A stretch of DNA of 64,000 bases from Chaetoceros tenuissimus (GCA_021927905.1 BLLK01000038.1:682001-746000); one strand, 5' to 3'; shown: positions 20,101 to 32,511, counted from the stretch's first letter. A program made the numbers and translations. Notes: generated by a model from the sequence alone, not told the origin.

Positions 20101-20216
20101 TGTTCTCTCGCACCACTATATTTATATGAACATAGGAGAAGGTTTGGAATACGCATTCTTCAAGAACCTGGATGAACTATAAAAATCTGGTCAAATACTT
20201 GTAATCTATACGTAAC

Positions 20217-21410
20217 ATGACAATTTTCAAAACAATTTATAAAAAGCACGAGAATTTCATTTCTGAAATCAAGGAGATGATTGCCCCTCTGGAAAAGATA
20301 AAGTATGGAATGACGCCAAGTTGTTCAAGGCAGTTGAGGATTTACTAAAAGCTGATGATTTTAGTGAAAAAAAGCTTTGCAAAATCATCGCTGATGCTCT
20401 CTTTAATTTGAAGATATCCCAGCCGAAGATTGAATACGTCAAGAAACTGGTAGAGGCATTTCCTCAAGTATTGAAAAGCAAAAACAATCACAAATGCCTA
20501 CCAATTGAACAAGGAAAGAGAGGCGCTAAATACATTTCAGTACTCGCACTAGAAGGCTTGAAGCACAATGTCGGAGGAGAAAACATGCGTGGTGGACTAC
20601 TGTGTGTATCTTCTGGGCAATGTGTATCAAAGTATACTTCTGTTGATAAGTATCTAGTAGCACTGAAAGATCTCCGTCAGCATAAGCTTCTACTGAAAGA
20701 AGACATTGTTGATTATAAATTGCTTTATCACTCTTGTATTGGAAAAAATCAATTGATCGATTTTAGTATTTCTTGAATGGGATAGCGAGGCGCTACTCAA
20801 GACTACAGTCGAAGGAGCACCCTTGATGCATTGATGAAATACAAAGAGGACAACACTACTCTATCGAACAAGGCAAGCTTCAAACGATGTTGACAGTATT
20901 CAATGAAGCACTACCAGCACTTACTCTTCTTGAAAGATGATGAAGACAAAACTGCTCTCGAACAAGCACTCCAGAGATTCAGAGAGAAAGAAACCATGAT
21001 AATTCTTCGAGAGATTTTCACTACTGAAGCTTCATACCCAATGCTCCATCAAGTTATCATCCTAACAATGGTTCCCATACAAGTACCATCTCAGTGATGA
21101 AAATGGACGAACAGCAACTCAAGTCATGTTTTCTACGAATAGAGAGTTCCTTCACGACAACCCTACTTGCTGGATCAATCAAAACACAGATCAGCTCGAA
21201 GAGCAAGATCCAAAGACTACTCTTAGACCATTCGCATCAGTAGCATATGGAATGCTGGGAGACTTGGATCTATCATACAAGATTCTACGTAAACATCCAT
21301 CTGTTATTGATGTGATATTGGAACAGGGAGAGAATGCAGAAGATGCAAACAATAACAAGAAAAGGAGTGCTGAAGACGCTTTTCATAAGGGCAATAAGAA
21401 GAAGAAATAG
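20217..21410 (+). pseudogene. Decayed ankyrin-like family member, paralogue of the gene at 59.6-60.9 kb
   Basis: Fragments in shifting plus-strand frames match successive parts of the intact protein at 59637-60890. The order is FKTIYKKHENFISEIKE (from ATG 20217), then KLVEAFPQVLKSKNN and LALEGLKHNVGGENMRGGLL (20321-20776), KHYQHLLFLKDDEDKTALEQ (20903 onward) and RPFASVAYGMLGDLDLSYKI (21126-21410), ending in a Lys-rich tail. Frame changes or stops occur near 20280, 20775, 20895 and 21098, so at least four interruptions are present unless several are unrecognised introns. The intact relative has about 417 residues, and this copy spans the same length of domain. It is likely non-functional. Confidence 0.7.
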
Positions 21411-21737
21411 AGAACACCAATGGCACTGCTTGAAACACTACATGATATAATGATTCAGTTGTCTTAGCAATAATACCCAAGGAAGGTTAAACCGTTCTTC
21501 TTCTTAGATGATCCGATATTTATACATCATCATCAACATTTTCAATTAGCTCACAAAGTAGAGATGATTCATAATAAAGACTCTGATATAAGCATTTTTA
21601 ACTTGCAATTGCGACTCTGCTACTACACATTCTTCGTGCATATTTCCTATGCGATCATCCCGTTCTCTTGCAACTTCTATCTCCTATCTTCTTCTCATTA
21701 TCTAACTCAATTCTTCTTTTCAGGAAGAGCAGTGTCA

Positions 21738-22058
21738 TCATCGGACTGTAAGGACCTTAAGAACCTGGGACACAGCTCCCATCGTCTGGAAGTGCTGCTG
21801 ATTGTTCGTCATAGAAGCAGTCCCTGTATAGAGCAAATTACGCTGATGGAGTCCATTGATTTGCTCAGGTTGCTGACCAGAGATAGCATTGGCTGCAATC
21901 CACTCTTAATAGTTCATAACTGACATTGCATTAGTTTCAGTATAATGATGATTGTTTCGTCTCGCAACTCTTGCGCTCTTTGGGGCTGGAGATCTACATC
22001 CATCTCCTTCAGTAATGCTGACATGAGCTAGACGTTTGGCATCTTCTTGAACTGCCAT
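21738..22058 (-). pseudogene. Short gene-like frame with one internal TAA stop
   Basis: From the ATG at 22058 the minus strand reads 50 codons (MAVQEDAKRLAHVSITEGDG ... HHYTETNAMSVMNY), a TAA, then 55 more codons in the same frame (EWIAANAISGQQPEQINGLH ... HFQTMGAVSQVLKVLTVR) to a TGA. Both halves have protein-like composition: basic Ser/Pro/Arg before the stop and Gln/Asn-rich after it. This suggests one ancestral protein of about 106 residues now interrupted. No known domain is seen; the composition recalls C-terminal parts of nuclear proteins. It may be the tail of a larger gene whose upstream part is lost. The stop is TAA, so selenocysteine is excluded. Confidence 0.4.
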
Positions 22059-23092
22059 GATGATCTGATGCGAAAACGTATTTATGTGTTTCTGAGCAAA
22101 AGCATTATACCAACATGTTTCTCAGAGCGATCGGCATAACGATATCGACAATTCAAATCAAAGTTGGCACAGACCTACGGCATAAGAAAAAGAATTGAAC
22201 CTCGTGTGTTCCTCCACGAATGAAATTTTGAATGATGTACATTCATTTTTGGTATCACTATTGATTTTTGAAGGGTAGGTAAATCATTGCCTCTGAAATA
22301 ATACATTAGTTATAGCAAGCAGCTACAACAAATGTGCTAAATATATATCATATGTAGTTCGTACCAAATTAGAACCTTTTCGACAAATTAATACTTCTAG
22401 CATGCCAAGTTTGTAATCTTTACAAAGACTTGGCATGAATAGTCCAACTTTTGACAGCATATGAAGGCTTTCGCTCACATCTTCGAAGGAAAAACTTATC
22501 TTCAGCCATCGCTTGTCTATAGATGCCATTGTTGCTGCTTTTTTCATGAGTTTCATCTTTTTGTCGAGCTAGGGACGAAGGTGCAAGCATACAGCTTTAA
22601 TCCTGGAGTCAAAAGTCAAAAAAGATTATGGTAGACAAGTTTGCTCTGCTCCCTTTCTTACAACAGAGCAGTAAATTAAAGTAGGGGCGACAATGTGCCT
22701 CAATTATATGTTTCCGTTTTCAAAGAATGAATGCTGTTAAGCACTTGCTCGGCACATAAAAATGGGGACACCTTTGATAAACTCATCAGTATTGATTTCT
22801 TCAGGAGTTTAATACCGATAATCATTTGTGCTTCTGAAAGCAGTGGATTTCCTGAAAGCATTGCCTTAAAATCCAACCTTAAAAAACTCAGTGAAATCAA
22901 AACAGCTTTGTAAAAAGTAAATTGGAGCTTCCATTGTTTACTTTATTACTTATAGATTTTGACTTGTTCACTTTTCTTGATTTACATTTTCCAAATTTAC
23001 AGCTATCATTAGAGCATTTGTTTCTTTTCACTTGTCACTATTCCCCGAACGAATTAAGATTGTCGCTACAGTAGCAAATCTACCTCGTAAAA
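22059..23092. other. Intergenic with two doubtful minus-strand frames
   Basis: Minus-strand frames at 22323-22556 (77 codons) and 22700-22900 (66 codons) have protein-like composition, for example FKAMLSGNPLLSEAQMIIGI and KSILMSLSKVSPFLCAEQVL. They could be exons or remnants of one lost gene, but I cannot link them to each other or to a family. The rest shows nothing. Confidence 0.3.
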
Positions 23093-24463
23093 TTAAATTT
23101 GATCAAACTCATTGTCAAATGAGTCATAACAAGAATTACCCATGTAAGACCCTTCATCTCTGAATATAGAAGAATCATCGTTACGGGCAACCGAGCTAGA
23201 ATCACATCTATAGAGATTCGATAATGTTGAATCTTTACTCAATATCTCAAAGAAATCTTTACTTGTTCTCTTTTTCATTTGCTTTTCTTTCTGTACTCTT
23301 GTCTTTTCCTTCTCCAACTCCATCAACTCGATTTGAGTGAGAAGCATAGGTCTATCTCTAGAAGTGATTATCTTTTTCGAAGAGGATACAGTGTCATGTC
23401 TCGCAAGTCTATCGTAGAAAGCTCTTGTTTCTCTTTCAGATCTCTTTGGAGTTGACTGTCTTGATTTTTCCTTCTTTGCAAAAGCTGGAGGTCTCACCAT
23501 CTGTCTCTTTGAAGTGGGAGTAGTTTTGACAATCTTTGGAGGCAATGGAGATGCTCGTCTCATTGTAGTTCTTGGGCTTTTCTTGGGGGTATTATCTTTT
23601 CCTGTGATGAGATAGAATGGCCGATTTTTCACACTTCCTGACCTTTGTCGATACTTTTCTTCCTTCTCCAACTGCTCTTCGTATCTTCTCATGGCCATAG
23701 TTTTAGTATTGGTGACTGCCAACCTCTCATGGAAAGGAGAATTACAGCCAATACTTCTTCGTTGAGTTGGACGCGCGCTCTTTTCAGAAGAAAAAGATTG
23801 AGATCTAGAAAAAGATTGAGATTTTGCATTAAGCGAAGCCTGAGGAGGTTTCCTTGTACCTTTCTTTGGCTTTTGACTAGTTGGACTAGAGCTTTTGCCT
23901 GCCACAAGATAGAATGGTTTCTTTGGAGGCTTTCCTTTGTTTTTCTGTTTCTCTTCATATTCCATTTGCTCACTTAGTCTTCTCATTGCCATAGCCTTTG
24001 TATTCGTGACTGCGAGCCTCTCATGAAAAGGAGAACCGTTTCTAACTCTTCTTGAGGAAGTTTTCTCCAGTGACCAAGACGAATCAGCGTTTTGGATTCC
24101 TGGACTTGGCCTTATTGGTTCAGCAATTGGAGAAGGACAAATATTTTCATAGCTCTCTGTTCCAACGGAAATGGATTCATCAGAAGTAGGAGCTGTATTA
24201 TCAGTGCTGATGGTCTTTTTGAAAAATCTCTGGTCCAAAGACACATCTGATGCTACAGAGCAATTTCCATAAGCATCAATTTGCTTTGGCACAACTTTTC
24301 TATTTGAAGATGGAGTTCTTGGTAGATTTGGTCGAGATGACAAGAAGGCATCTTTGTTCATATGAACTTTGCTATCAAATGCATCATCAAAGTTATTCCC
24401 TTTTCCTCGTGACACACGGTCAAGAATTGAAATACGATGGTATATGTTGGGAGCAGAACGCAT
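23093..24463 (-). CDS. Basic protein with repeated F(H/Y)(E/D)RLA modules
   Basis: A 456-residue, Ser/Lys/Arg-rich protein without membrane segments. A ~90-residue module occurs twice: SPFHERLAVTNTKAMAMRR, then E-K-rich helix, then KPFYLVAGK (about 142-195), and again SPFHERLAVTNTKTMAMRR ... RPFYLITGK (about 243-295). A shorter third version, RAFYDRLARHDTVSS, comes near residue 348. Similar 'F-x-RL-x-x-T' modules occur in many stramenopile proteins of unknown, possibly cytoskeletal, function. The linkers are rich in SP, TP and RxxS sites that could be phosphorylated. The function is unknown; a microtubule- or cortex-associated scaffold is only a guess. It starts at the first Met, MRSAPNIYHR. 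Confidence 0.75.
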   Translation of the reverse strand: MRSAPNIYHRISILDRVSRGKGNNFDDAFDSKVHMNKDAFLSSRPNLPRTPSSNRKVVPKQIDAYGNCSVASDVSLDQRFFKKTISTDNTAPTSDESISVGTESYENICPSPIAEPIRPSPGIQNADSSWSLEKTSSRRVRNGSPFHERLAVTNTKAMAMRRLSEQMEYEEKQKNKGKPPKKPFYLVAGKSSSPTSQKPKKGTRKPPQASLNAKSQSFSRSQSFSSEKSARPTQRRSIGCNSPFHERLAVTNTKTMAMRRYEEQLEKEEKYRQRSGSVKNRPFYLITGKDNTPKKSPRTTMRRASPLPPKIVKTTPTSKRQMVRPPAFAKKEKSRQSTPKRSERETRAFYDRLARHDTVSSSKKIITSRDRPMLLTQIELMELEKEKTRVQKEKQMKKRTSKDFFEILSKDSTLSNLYRCDSSSVARNDDSSIFRDEGSYMGNSCYDSFDNEFDQI

Positions 24464-25197
24464 GTTTTGCTGTGATATACTCTAGGTAGTTGTCGACTTT
24501 CAGGTCGCTGATAAAAGTTCTAGAAAGTTATTTGGATGCAGTGAGGCTGTCTCGTTCAAGTCAGCAATAGAAGCCGTAGTACTTGGTAAAGTTTTGAGTG
24601 AAAGCTATTCTGCTTTTATGTGATAAAGAACGTTTTGCTATGTGTATGGAACGTTCTTTCTCTTCTTGCATAATAAAGAATTGAAACGAGGAAGAATCTG
24701 TTCCGAAAACAAATAATGTGGTCTCACATGCTATCATCGGAGTCTTTCGTGACCGTTGTAAATATCAACGGATGAATATTTTATTAATCAAGCAATATAC
24801 GAGTACTAAATACCGTAATTCCTATCCGTTGAGTATGTACTAGCACTTAGTTACTCCGATTTGGGAGTAAATTATGTCCTACGAATGAACTTTTTAGCAT
24901 GCAAGAAGCCTAAATTAGAGACATGTTCCGTTCCAAACTTTCTGGGATTCGATTCGTATGTCCGTTCCAAAGACCATGGCCTACTTTCTCTCCTTCCCTT
25001 TCGTTTCTTTTTTATAAAAATGTTGAGTAGTGGAACTCGACTACGAAGAAGACCGAAGATGTAAAAAATGAACACTAATGAAATATGTTCAATAATACAT
25101 TCATTGATTATCAAAAGGAATCAATCATTTGCGTCAGACTAGTAAATTATAAAAGAAGAAACTTTCAGGAAAGCAGTAACAATCCATTGGAAAAAAG
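24464..25197. other. Divergent intergenic region, no gene seen
   Basis: A 734-bp stretch between two divergently transcribed genes. It contains short AACGTTCTTTC-like sequence near 24650 and no supported frame, RNA gene or repeat. Confidence 0.5.
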
Positions 25198-28100
25198 ATG
25201 AGAGTCGCTGCATTCAGTAGTGTCATCTTACCTCTCCTTTTGACATCATTGTCATGCGCAGATGCATTCCGTCCTAAAATATTGACTGTACAAACCAAGA
25301 ATGCAAACCAGGAGAAAATACACAATAGTAATGATGAAGAAATTATAGATCCTGTCGCAATCTTTGAAAGCAATCAGGAGAATTTTCTCGTGACTTCCCT
25401 CCAGCTTCGTGGAGGTTCCAACTCGTCATCCACGTCTTCTTCGGATACCATCCAGAATTATGTAGAACAAGTCTCAGCAAGAGACCAAGCGGCTCAAGAT
25501 TCTTCATCTTCGACACAGCCAAATATCCTACCAAAAGCAAAGGACAATGATAGTGATGACGAGTCTCAAGTGAAATTGAAAAAGAAGGAGAATGCAGTTG
25601 GTGACCCATCTGACAGTGATGATGACGCTTTGAGCGATTCGTCTGATGATGAATTAGGACCAATTATCATTGAAACTACAGGAACAGGAGGTGATGATGG
25701 AGATGCCCCTGAAATTGACGTGGAAGTAGTGGAAATGATTGATGCTCAAGATGGCGTTGAAGAGGAGTCCAATGTGGACGAAGATACTGTAGATGATGAT
25801 AATGATGCAATGGACATGAGTCCAGATGCTGTCTTTGACAGAGCATTGATTGATGCATTTCGTTCAATGGTTATTAACCCTCCTCCAGAAAATATTGTGG
25901 AGAAGCTATCGTCCTCTTTGACTTCCCTTGATGTTGCTAGTAGACGAAGATTAGATCGTAGAATTTTGTATGAATCTCTCATGTTGGAACTGGACAATGT
26001 GCCAATTAACAAGAGACGTTACCTTGACAAGGATGTTGTGCGAGCAGTGAAAGGTGCATTGAGTTTAGCATGTCAGCCACAATGGAGGAAGCACATGGAT
26101 GGAGATTGGTACTGCAGAGGACTTCGATTCTATGAAACTGAGGAGGAGAAAGAAGATAGCGAGAGTTCCAATGGAATGCAGCAAAATCAGTATATGGATG
26201 AAGAAGAGGAAGAAGAAAATGAAGAAAAAGAAGTCGTTGAGAGCACGCTTTCGATGCAAGAAACTGTTGCATTGGCTTTTGCGCATTCATTACGATGTGG
26301 AATGGTTTTACTAGACGATGTCAGTTTAGAGGGTGTGAAGCAAGCCTTGATCAACAATCCAAGCCTAGGATTCCAGGAAAGTTCCAATGAATTGAGATAC
26401 GTGAACCTAATCAATCATTTGATCAGATTGGCGAATGAAGGAAAACTGAAAAATGGCATGTCGGGAAAGATTTCCGATAGAATGGAAAGAGATATCGCAC
26501 TTGGTTTAGATGATCCATTTGAAAATCATGCAGTAGAGAGTCTAAAAATGATGCGCGACGACGAAAAATCTTGGATGGAAGAGATTCCAAAAAATGATGA
26601 TTCGCCTTTACCATTAGTTCTTTTCTTGCGTACTGATGCTTCTCATAATTTATTGAAATCTAAGAGTTTCGTTGACCGTATCGCTCGAGAGTGCGTAAAC
26701 GAGGACAGTATTCATATGCTTGTATTGGGAAAAGGTATTGATGCGACAACTGTGAAGCTCCCTTCTGAATCAACTTCATCTCTAACCTCTATCAATAATC
26801 AAAGGCCATCCATCATGAGTCCAAGAAATAATGGACCAAACAATATGTTTCTCCCACCAAATAATAACATGGCACCAAATATGCCTAGTATGCCAAACCT
26901 TCCAAATATGCAACAGCCACAGAATCATAATCCATTTGCATCAATGTCCAACGTACCGCCTGGAGCAATGCCAAATATGGGGATGAACATGAATGGACAA
27001 AATGGACCATCTCAGAATGCATTTGGATTCAGTCAACAAAACATAAACGCATCTGGGGTCAACGATCCGGAAGGTTCACGTCGATTCAATATTTTCCTTG
27101 CTCGAACTGTTGAGAAGGATGGCAATGCAGGTATTATGGGAGCGATTGCACCTCCTCAAGCTGGTAATTTGTTTCCTCAAATGCTTGCTATGCAAGCAAG
27201 AGAGAATTTTATGAAATCCCAGCGTGATGGTGATAGCGAAGAAGAACAGCAAAAATACGAAGCTGAAATGATGAAATGGAAAGAGTTGATGGAACAAAGT
27301 GAAATGAATGTGGATTCGTCTCTTCCACCACAATTTTTCAGTGCTTCAATACAACAGGAGGGTCCAAATGGTCCTGAACATGTAGGCGAGAATCCCTTTC
27401 AAAATATGATTCCTCCTCCACCAGAAATGATTCAACAGGCAATTGAACATGCTGTCAACGATGTCATGCAAAGACTTTCCGAAATGACTAAATCTGGAAG
27501 CAATAGTAAAGACTCTGTAGCGCCAAATGAAATGACAAGGGCATTTGCACAAGTTTTATCTAATCACAATCTTCGACGTGGAATTGCTGAAAACTTGGCA
27601 AGGGCAGCACCTGCATTAGTAGACCCGCGATGCCAAGGGGTCATGCTCAGTGTATACGTTCCTCCTCCACCAAACCATCCAAATCATGGTTTGATGCCTG
27701 GTCAAAAGAGATCCCCATCAAAGAAACAAGGAAAGAAGAATAATGAAGGAAAAAGTAGCACGACTTCCGCTGGTGTAGGTGGTTGGTTGAATAAAATCCT
27801 TTCATCTACTTCTTCCAGTACTACTCAGGCAGACAGCTCTGATAAACAAATTGAAGAGCTAGACGACGGAGAATCTGAAGATGAGGACGAAGAAGAAAGT
27901 ATCAAAGAAAACAATGATAGTATTGACCAAGACAAGCTACATGACACTCTTTCCAAGACCGCTTCCAAAAAGATGCGTAAACGCGATAGACAGGCCAGAG
28001 TAGCTGCAGTAGCTGCAGCAGCTGCGATGATCAACGATCACAATCAGAATTCGAAAAAGAATAATGATAGCAACTCTCAGCGTCCCAACCAACTCTCATC

Positions 28101-29762
28101 GGAGCAAAAGATTCAAAAGCATTTGACAAGATTACAAGCTTTGTGCAAAAGCCTTCCTCTAAACTCACCAACAGATCCAGTTCGTTCAAGGGCTTGGAAT
28201 GCATGGGCTACTCGCGAGAAAGGTGCTATCATTTTCAGGAAAAATAGAAGAGCTTTGAATAGAGAGTTGGACGATAGATGTCTAGAGATAAATGATCAAG
28301 CAGGAACTAGAGGAATGGGTTCTGTGTTACGTCAAATGCTTAGTGCAAAAGATGTCAGTTCAGAAATCGAAGCGGTTGTCACTTCAGCAATCGAAATAGA
28401 AGCTGCAAAATGTCAGCTATCAAGGAATACGAAACCTAAAAACGGTACCAAGAAATTGGATCCGTCCTTGCACCAATTGATAATGTCTAATATTAGCGAA
28501 ACACAATCTGTCCAGAAAGACAAGATCCACCCAAAGAGTTTAGAGAAAGCCCTTTCTTTAATTTGTCATATATCTTCATCTCCTAACGGCGAGTCTATGA
28601 TTGGCAATTCGCAATCCGTCGTGAATAGATCAAGAGAAGAGATTACAGAGCTTGCTCAAGATAAGCACGAAAGAGCATTGATTTCTCAAGTCGTCTCACC
28701 TCAAGATATTGGTGTAAATTATGACATGATTGGTGGATTAGGAGATGTAAAAGAATTACTTCGTCAGAGTATTACCTATCCACTGAAATATCCACAATTG
28801 TATAGCGAGGGTATTGCTAAAGAAGCAGTGAAAGGAGTTCTTTTGGTATGTGCCATTTTTTTCTTAATCAAATTCTAGTTCTGTCATTTTTTATATTAAC
28901 CAATCATTCTTCCTTTCAGTTTGGGCCTCCAGGGACTGGTAAAACTATGCTAGCCAAAGCAGTAGCCACTGAAGGTGGCGCAACATTCCTCAGTATTGAC
29001 GCATCATGTGTTGAAAATAAGTGGCTTGGTGAATCAGAAAAAAATGCGAAAGCAGTTTTCACTTTGGCTAGAAGACTATCTCCATGTGTCATTTTTATTG
29101 ATGAAGTCGATTCTATCTTATCAAGTCGTGAAGGAACCTCCGATGACTCTGCACACGGAACGTTAACCAGCGTGAAGACTACAATGATGAGCGAATGGGA
29201 TGGTCTGAATTCGGGAACAAATGGCAAGGGTGAAGCTGGTTCAAATAGAGTAGTTGTGATTGGATCCACGAATCGACCATTTGATCTCGATGAAGCTGTA
29301 CTTCGAAGATTCCCAAGAAGAATTCTAGTAGATCTCCCAGACGCCGAGACAAGGAAAGAAATCCTAGAAGTAACATTGGCCGAAAATAGACTTGATCCAT
29401 CGGTTAATCTCACTGCAATAGCTGAAAGACTGGACGGATACACTGGATCTGATATCAAAGAAGTTTGTAGAGAAGCAGTTGTTCAAATTAGTCACGAACA
29501 GGCTCGAAAGCTCGATTCTGGTCTCGAATCTTCCAATGATACTGATGAGGATAATTGCGAGGATGAACCTGACATCTCCTCACTACAAAGATTACGACCT
29601 GTCACCATGGCTGATTTTGATAATGCCATGAGTAAACTCAAACGTAGTGTATCCGAAAAAGGCAAGGAATTGATGCGAGTTTGGGAATGGAATGATGAGT
29701 ATGGTGAAATAAAGAAGAAAAAGAGAGAGCATATGCCACAGCTAATGAATATGTTTGTTTAA
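25198..29762 (+). CDS. Very large plastid-targeted AAA+ ATPase (Msp1/spastin-like ATPase domain)
   Basis: Exon 1 (25198-28845) and exon 2 (28920-29762) join in phase 0 across a 74-bp intron (GTATGT...TTTCAG), giving 1496 residues. A signal peptide ends with ADAFRP (about 21-26), the plastid import motif, and LQLRGG follows in the leader region. The next ~1000 residues are long acidic, Ser-rich and Asn/Met/Pro-rich segments with some helical parts. The AAA+ domain is at the C-terminus: DMIGGLGDVKELL, then Walker A GPPGTGKT (from residue 1217), Walker B FIDEVDS (about 1275), NRPFDLDEAVLRRFPRR and GSDIKEVCREA. This type resembles Msp1/ATAD1 and the large plant mitochondrial/plastid ATPases, which extract or remodel membrane proteins. 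The intron falls exactly before Walker A. Confidence 0.9.
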
Positions 29763-29791
29763 TAAATAGTAAATTTACTAAATAAGAAAGT

Positions 29792-32511
29792 TTAGGTCCT
29801 CCTAAATTCCTCAGATAAAACCCGTCTAATCTCTTCAACCGCATCTGCATGGTTTAATATCTGCCACATTCCGCTTTGATTACAACTCATTAGAAATCGT
29901 CCATTTCGAGCTCTTATCTGGAATATTATCTCTATGGCAACCTTCTGAACATCCTCTACACAGGTCAAGGTCTGAAGCAGGGATTTATTTGCTAGAATAA
30001 TTGACTTGAAAAACATATTTCCTTGATTTAGTCGAGAAACTCCATCTCTCCCTAATAGTACATCATTACACGCGGGAAATAGAATATATTGGCAGGATTG
30101 GAGTAAAAGCGACCGAAGGATTCTCTCAATGCATTCTTCTGTCAGAGTTTCGAAAGTAAGTACACCCTTGTCCTTGTCTCTTTCTTTCAAAAGAAACCTA
30201 CCCTCTTCATCTTTTATGGACTTCAGAATCATTTTTACTATACTTGTTCTAGTTTCGTCTGGTGTGACTTGGGGATTGCCATAATAATAGGAGAACAGTT
30301 GTATATATTCAACTAGTCTCATGTTGCCGATATGTATTCCCTGATTGCCATCATGGCAAGAATCCCCTCTGCTTCTTCCCAAAGATTCTTCTTTCCTAAT
30401 GATAATTATGTCATTGTATGCGGGCTGAATTATCGACTTTCGTCTGGCAAAAATGTCAGAAAAGTCCGAGAAAGATTCACATCCACTCCTTATCACAGAA
30501 TAAAGTGCAGATAAATTTTCACAAGTTGAGAGAACAGTAACCATTTTTTGGAAAAACTCGCCAGCTGCTTTTGTTCTATCAGAGTCCATATTATCGGTGT
30601 TAGCATTCTCAATACTGGATGCGTTATCTGCATCATCATCACTGCTATATCGAATACTCATATCATTATAGTTAACAAAAGCGCACATTTGATCACCATT
30701 CGACTTGAATTTTTTTTCAGCTAAGGGAGAAAGATGAAAAGAAGCTACACCGTCTTGAATTCTTCTTCTGTCAGGATTTGGTAGTACATTCGATACTTCA
30801 AAGTCTTGTTGCATCAATGCTCTGTGATGTTCTTGATGTTGATTTACTGACTGTACATGCTGGTTACCCATTTGTGCTGGTGATAAAGCTAAAGATTGAA
30901 ATGGAAGAGCTGACGATGTTTGTAAAGGCAACTTTGGGGGGATGTTCATATGCTGTTGAAATGTATCGTCTGTGGTAGCACCAGCATTTGAGGCTGCAGC
31001 AAGAAGAATATTCTGATTCAATTGTTGTACATAATTGTGAACATTTGTTGCAATGTCTTCAAGCGGCCTTTGGTCTTGTATCCCTGATTTACTACATATC
31101 TGGGGAGCTATGGTAAGTGGTGGCAGTGATTGCGTTGCAAGCCTTTGTTGGGCAGTCGACGCATCATTTCCTTCTCCTCTCAACCCATCTCTTTTATTGT
31201 TCATGTTGTCTTCTTGGTGTGTCATGTCTCTATTCGTGTAATAATAATTGCTACTGTCACTTTCGTCATCACTTTCATCACTACTTCTTGCATCATGATC
31301 CATATCATTTTCACTGCTCGAGCAATCATCCTTCGAATTGCTTTCGAGCTCTTTTGAAAGTGTTTCGCTTGTTTTTTTAGTCCCACTTTCAGGCTTTTTT
31401 GGCTTTTCGCGAAGAGCTTGCGATATTTTTCTTTTAGCTTGTCCTAGGGGAAGCTCTTCCCATGTCTTTGCTTCTAAATTCTGCACGAGGAATCGTCCAG
31501 GTGGATTCAGCTTTTGAATTTCAGCAAGTACTTGCAAAGTAATCTGCTTCTTTGCAGGTGGCGAGCTGGTAGAATAATCGAGTTTATAGCGTGAGATTAT
31601 TTCGCGAAATTTGACGTTACCTGCATGCCTATTCACACCATGTCCCCTACCACTAATGATATCATGGCAGGATGCTGTATGAATTTTTTTATTGTATTTA
31701 CGTCGCTTTCTTCTGCTATTCTTGGCACCACTAGTAATATCAGTTTCCAAAGAATGATTCCCTTTGTCTTCTGGCTTACAGGCTACAACTGACTGCTGAT
31801 AGATGAAACTGGAATCCGTGTTAGGATGAACATTTCTTCCTTGCTGCCCTGATACAGTGGAAAAATGATCCAAAGCACTTGTTTGAAGAAGTCGAGTATT
31901 CTCGATTTCTGGAACATGCGATTGATTTTCATAGTATGGCATATTATGGAAATTTGGGTACATACTATTCGTCCCTGTAAAACGAGCATTGATAATGTCT
32001 CTTGTATACTCTTGCTGCTGTTGGTGGAAAACTTGCAAGGACGGAGCATATCGCTCGTTAATATGAAAAGGAGTCAAAATGGAATTCATTGCCTTATGAT
32101 TACATGATGTTTCGTCGGCTGGAGAAGGTTTCTTTTCATTGTACAAAAATGTTAGCAACAAATATCATGGCAGTTAGAGAAAATTAACTTTGTCCTCACA
32201 GGAGGTAGTACTTACACTGTATGTTGGATTGGTCCTCAAACTAATTCTTTCTTCAGGGCTTGAACTGTCATCTTCCTCCCTCATCTTTTTAAAAAGAAGT
32301 ATGTCATAAACAGCAAAGAATAGTTTTTCGTCAGATCACGAAACTCAACGAAACAATAATCATAGACTTCGTTTGTACTTACACCACTTGTGTCCTCCTC
32401 CGTCTTTGTATTTACTATCGCCTTCAAATTGTTCTTCATATTGTCATTGGTGTGGCTTGAACTATCATATTTCTTCTTGCACATGTTGAGATAATCAATG
32501 AACGACGGCAA
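29792..32511 (-). CDS. Protein with three DUF6824 domains
   Basis: The main exon is 29792-32131. Two upstream exons are inferred at 32216-32284 and 32383-32511, with GTAAGT donors and phase 0 joins, giving about 845 residues; the acceptor at 32131 is the least certain. The DUF6824 signature, 'D-x-x-x-GRG ... H-x-GN-x-x-F-R', appears at about residues 218-310 (CHDIISGRGHGVNRHAGNVK, then GRFLVQ and WEELP). Degenerate copies occur at about 635 (NDIIIIRK ... GNMRLVEYI ... GRFLLK) and about 755 (NDVLLGRDG ... GNMFFKSII ... GRFLM). Between lies an acidic, Ser/Asp-rich linker and Gln-rich stretches. The domain is abundant in diatoms; a DNA-binding or regulatory role has been suggested by composition only. 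Its stop is 29 bp from the convergent ATPase gene. Confidence 0.8.

Noticed and set aside
21564-21923. 119-codon plus frame
   Set aside because: Overlaps the better-supported minus-strand gene-like frame and has no protein-like features in its second half.
21738-22058. Internal stop as selenocysteine
   Set aside because: The codon is TAA; Sec is encoded by TGA.
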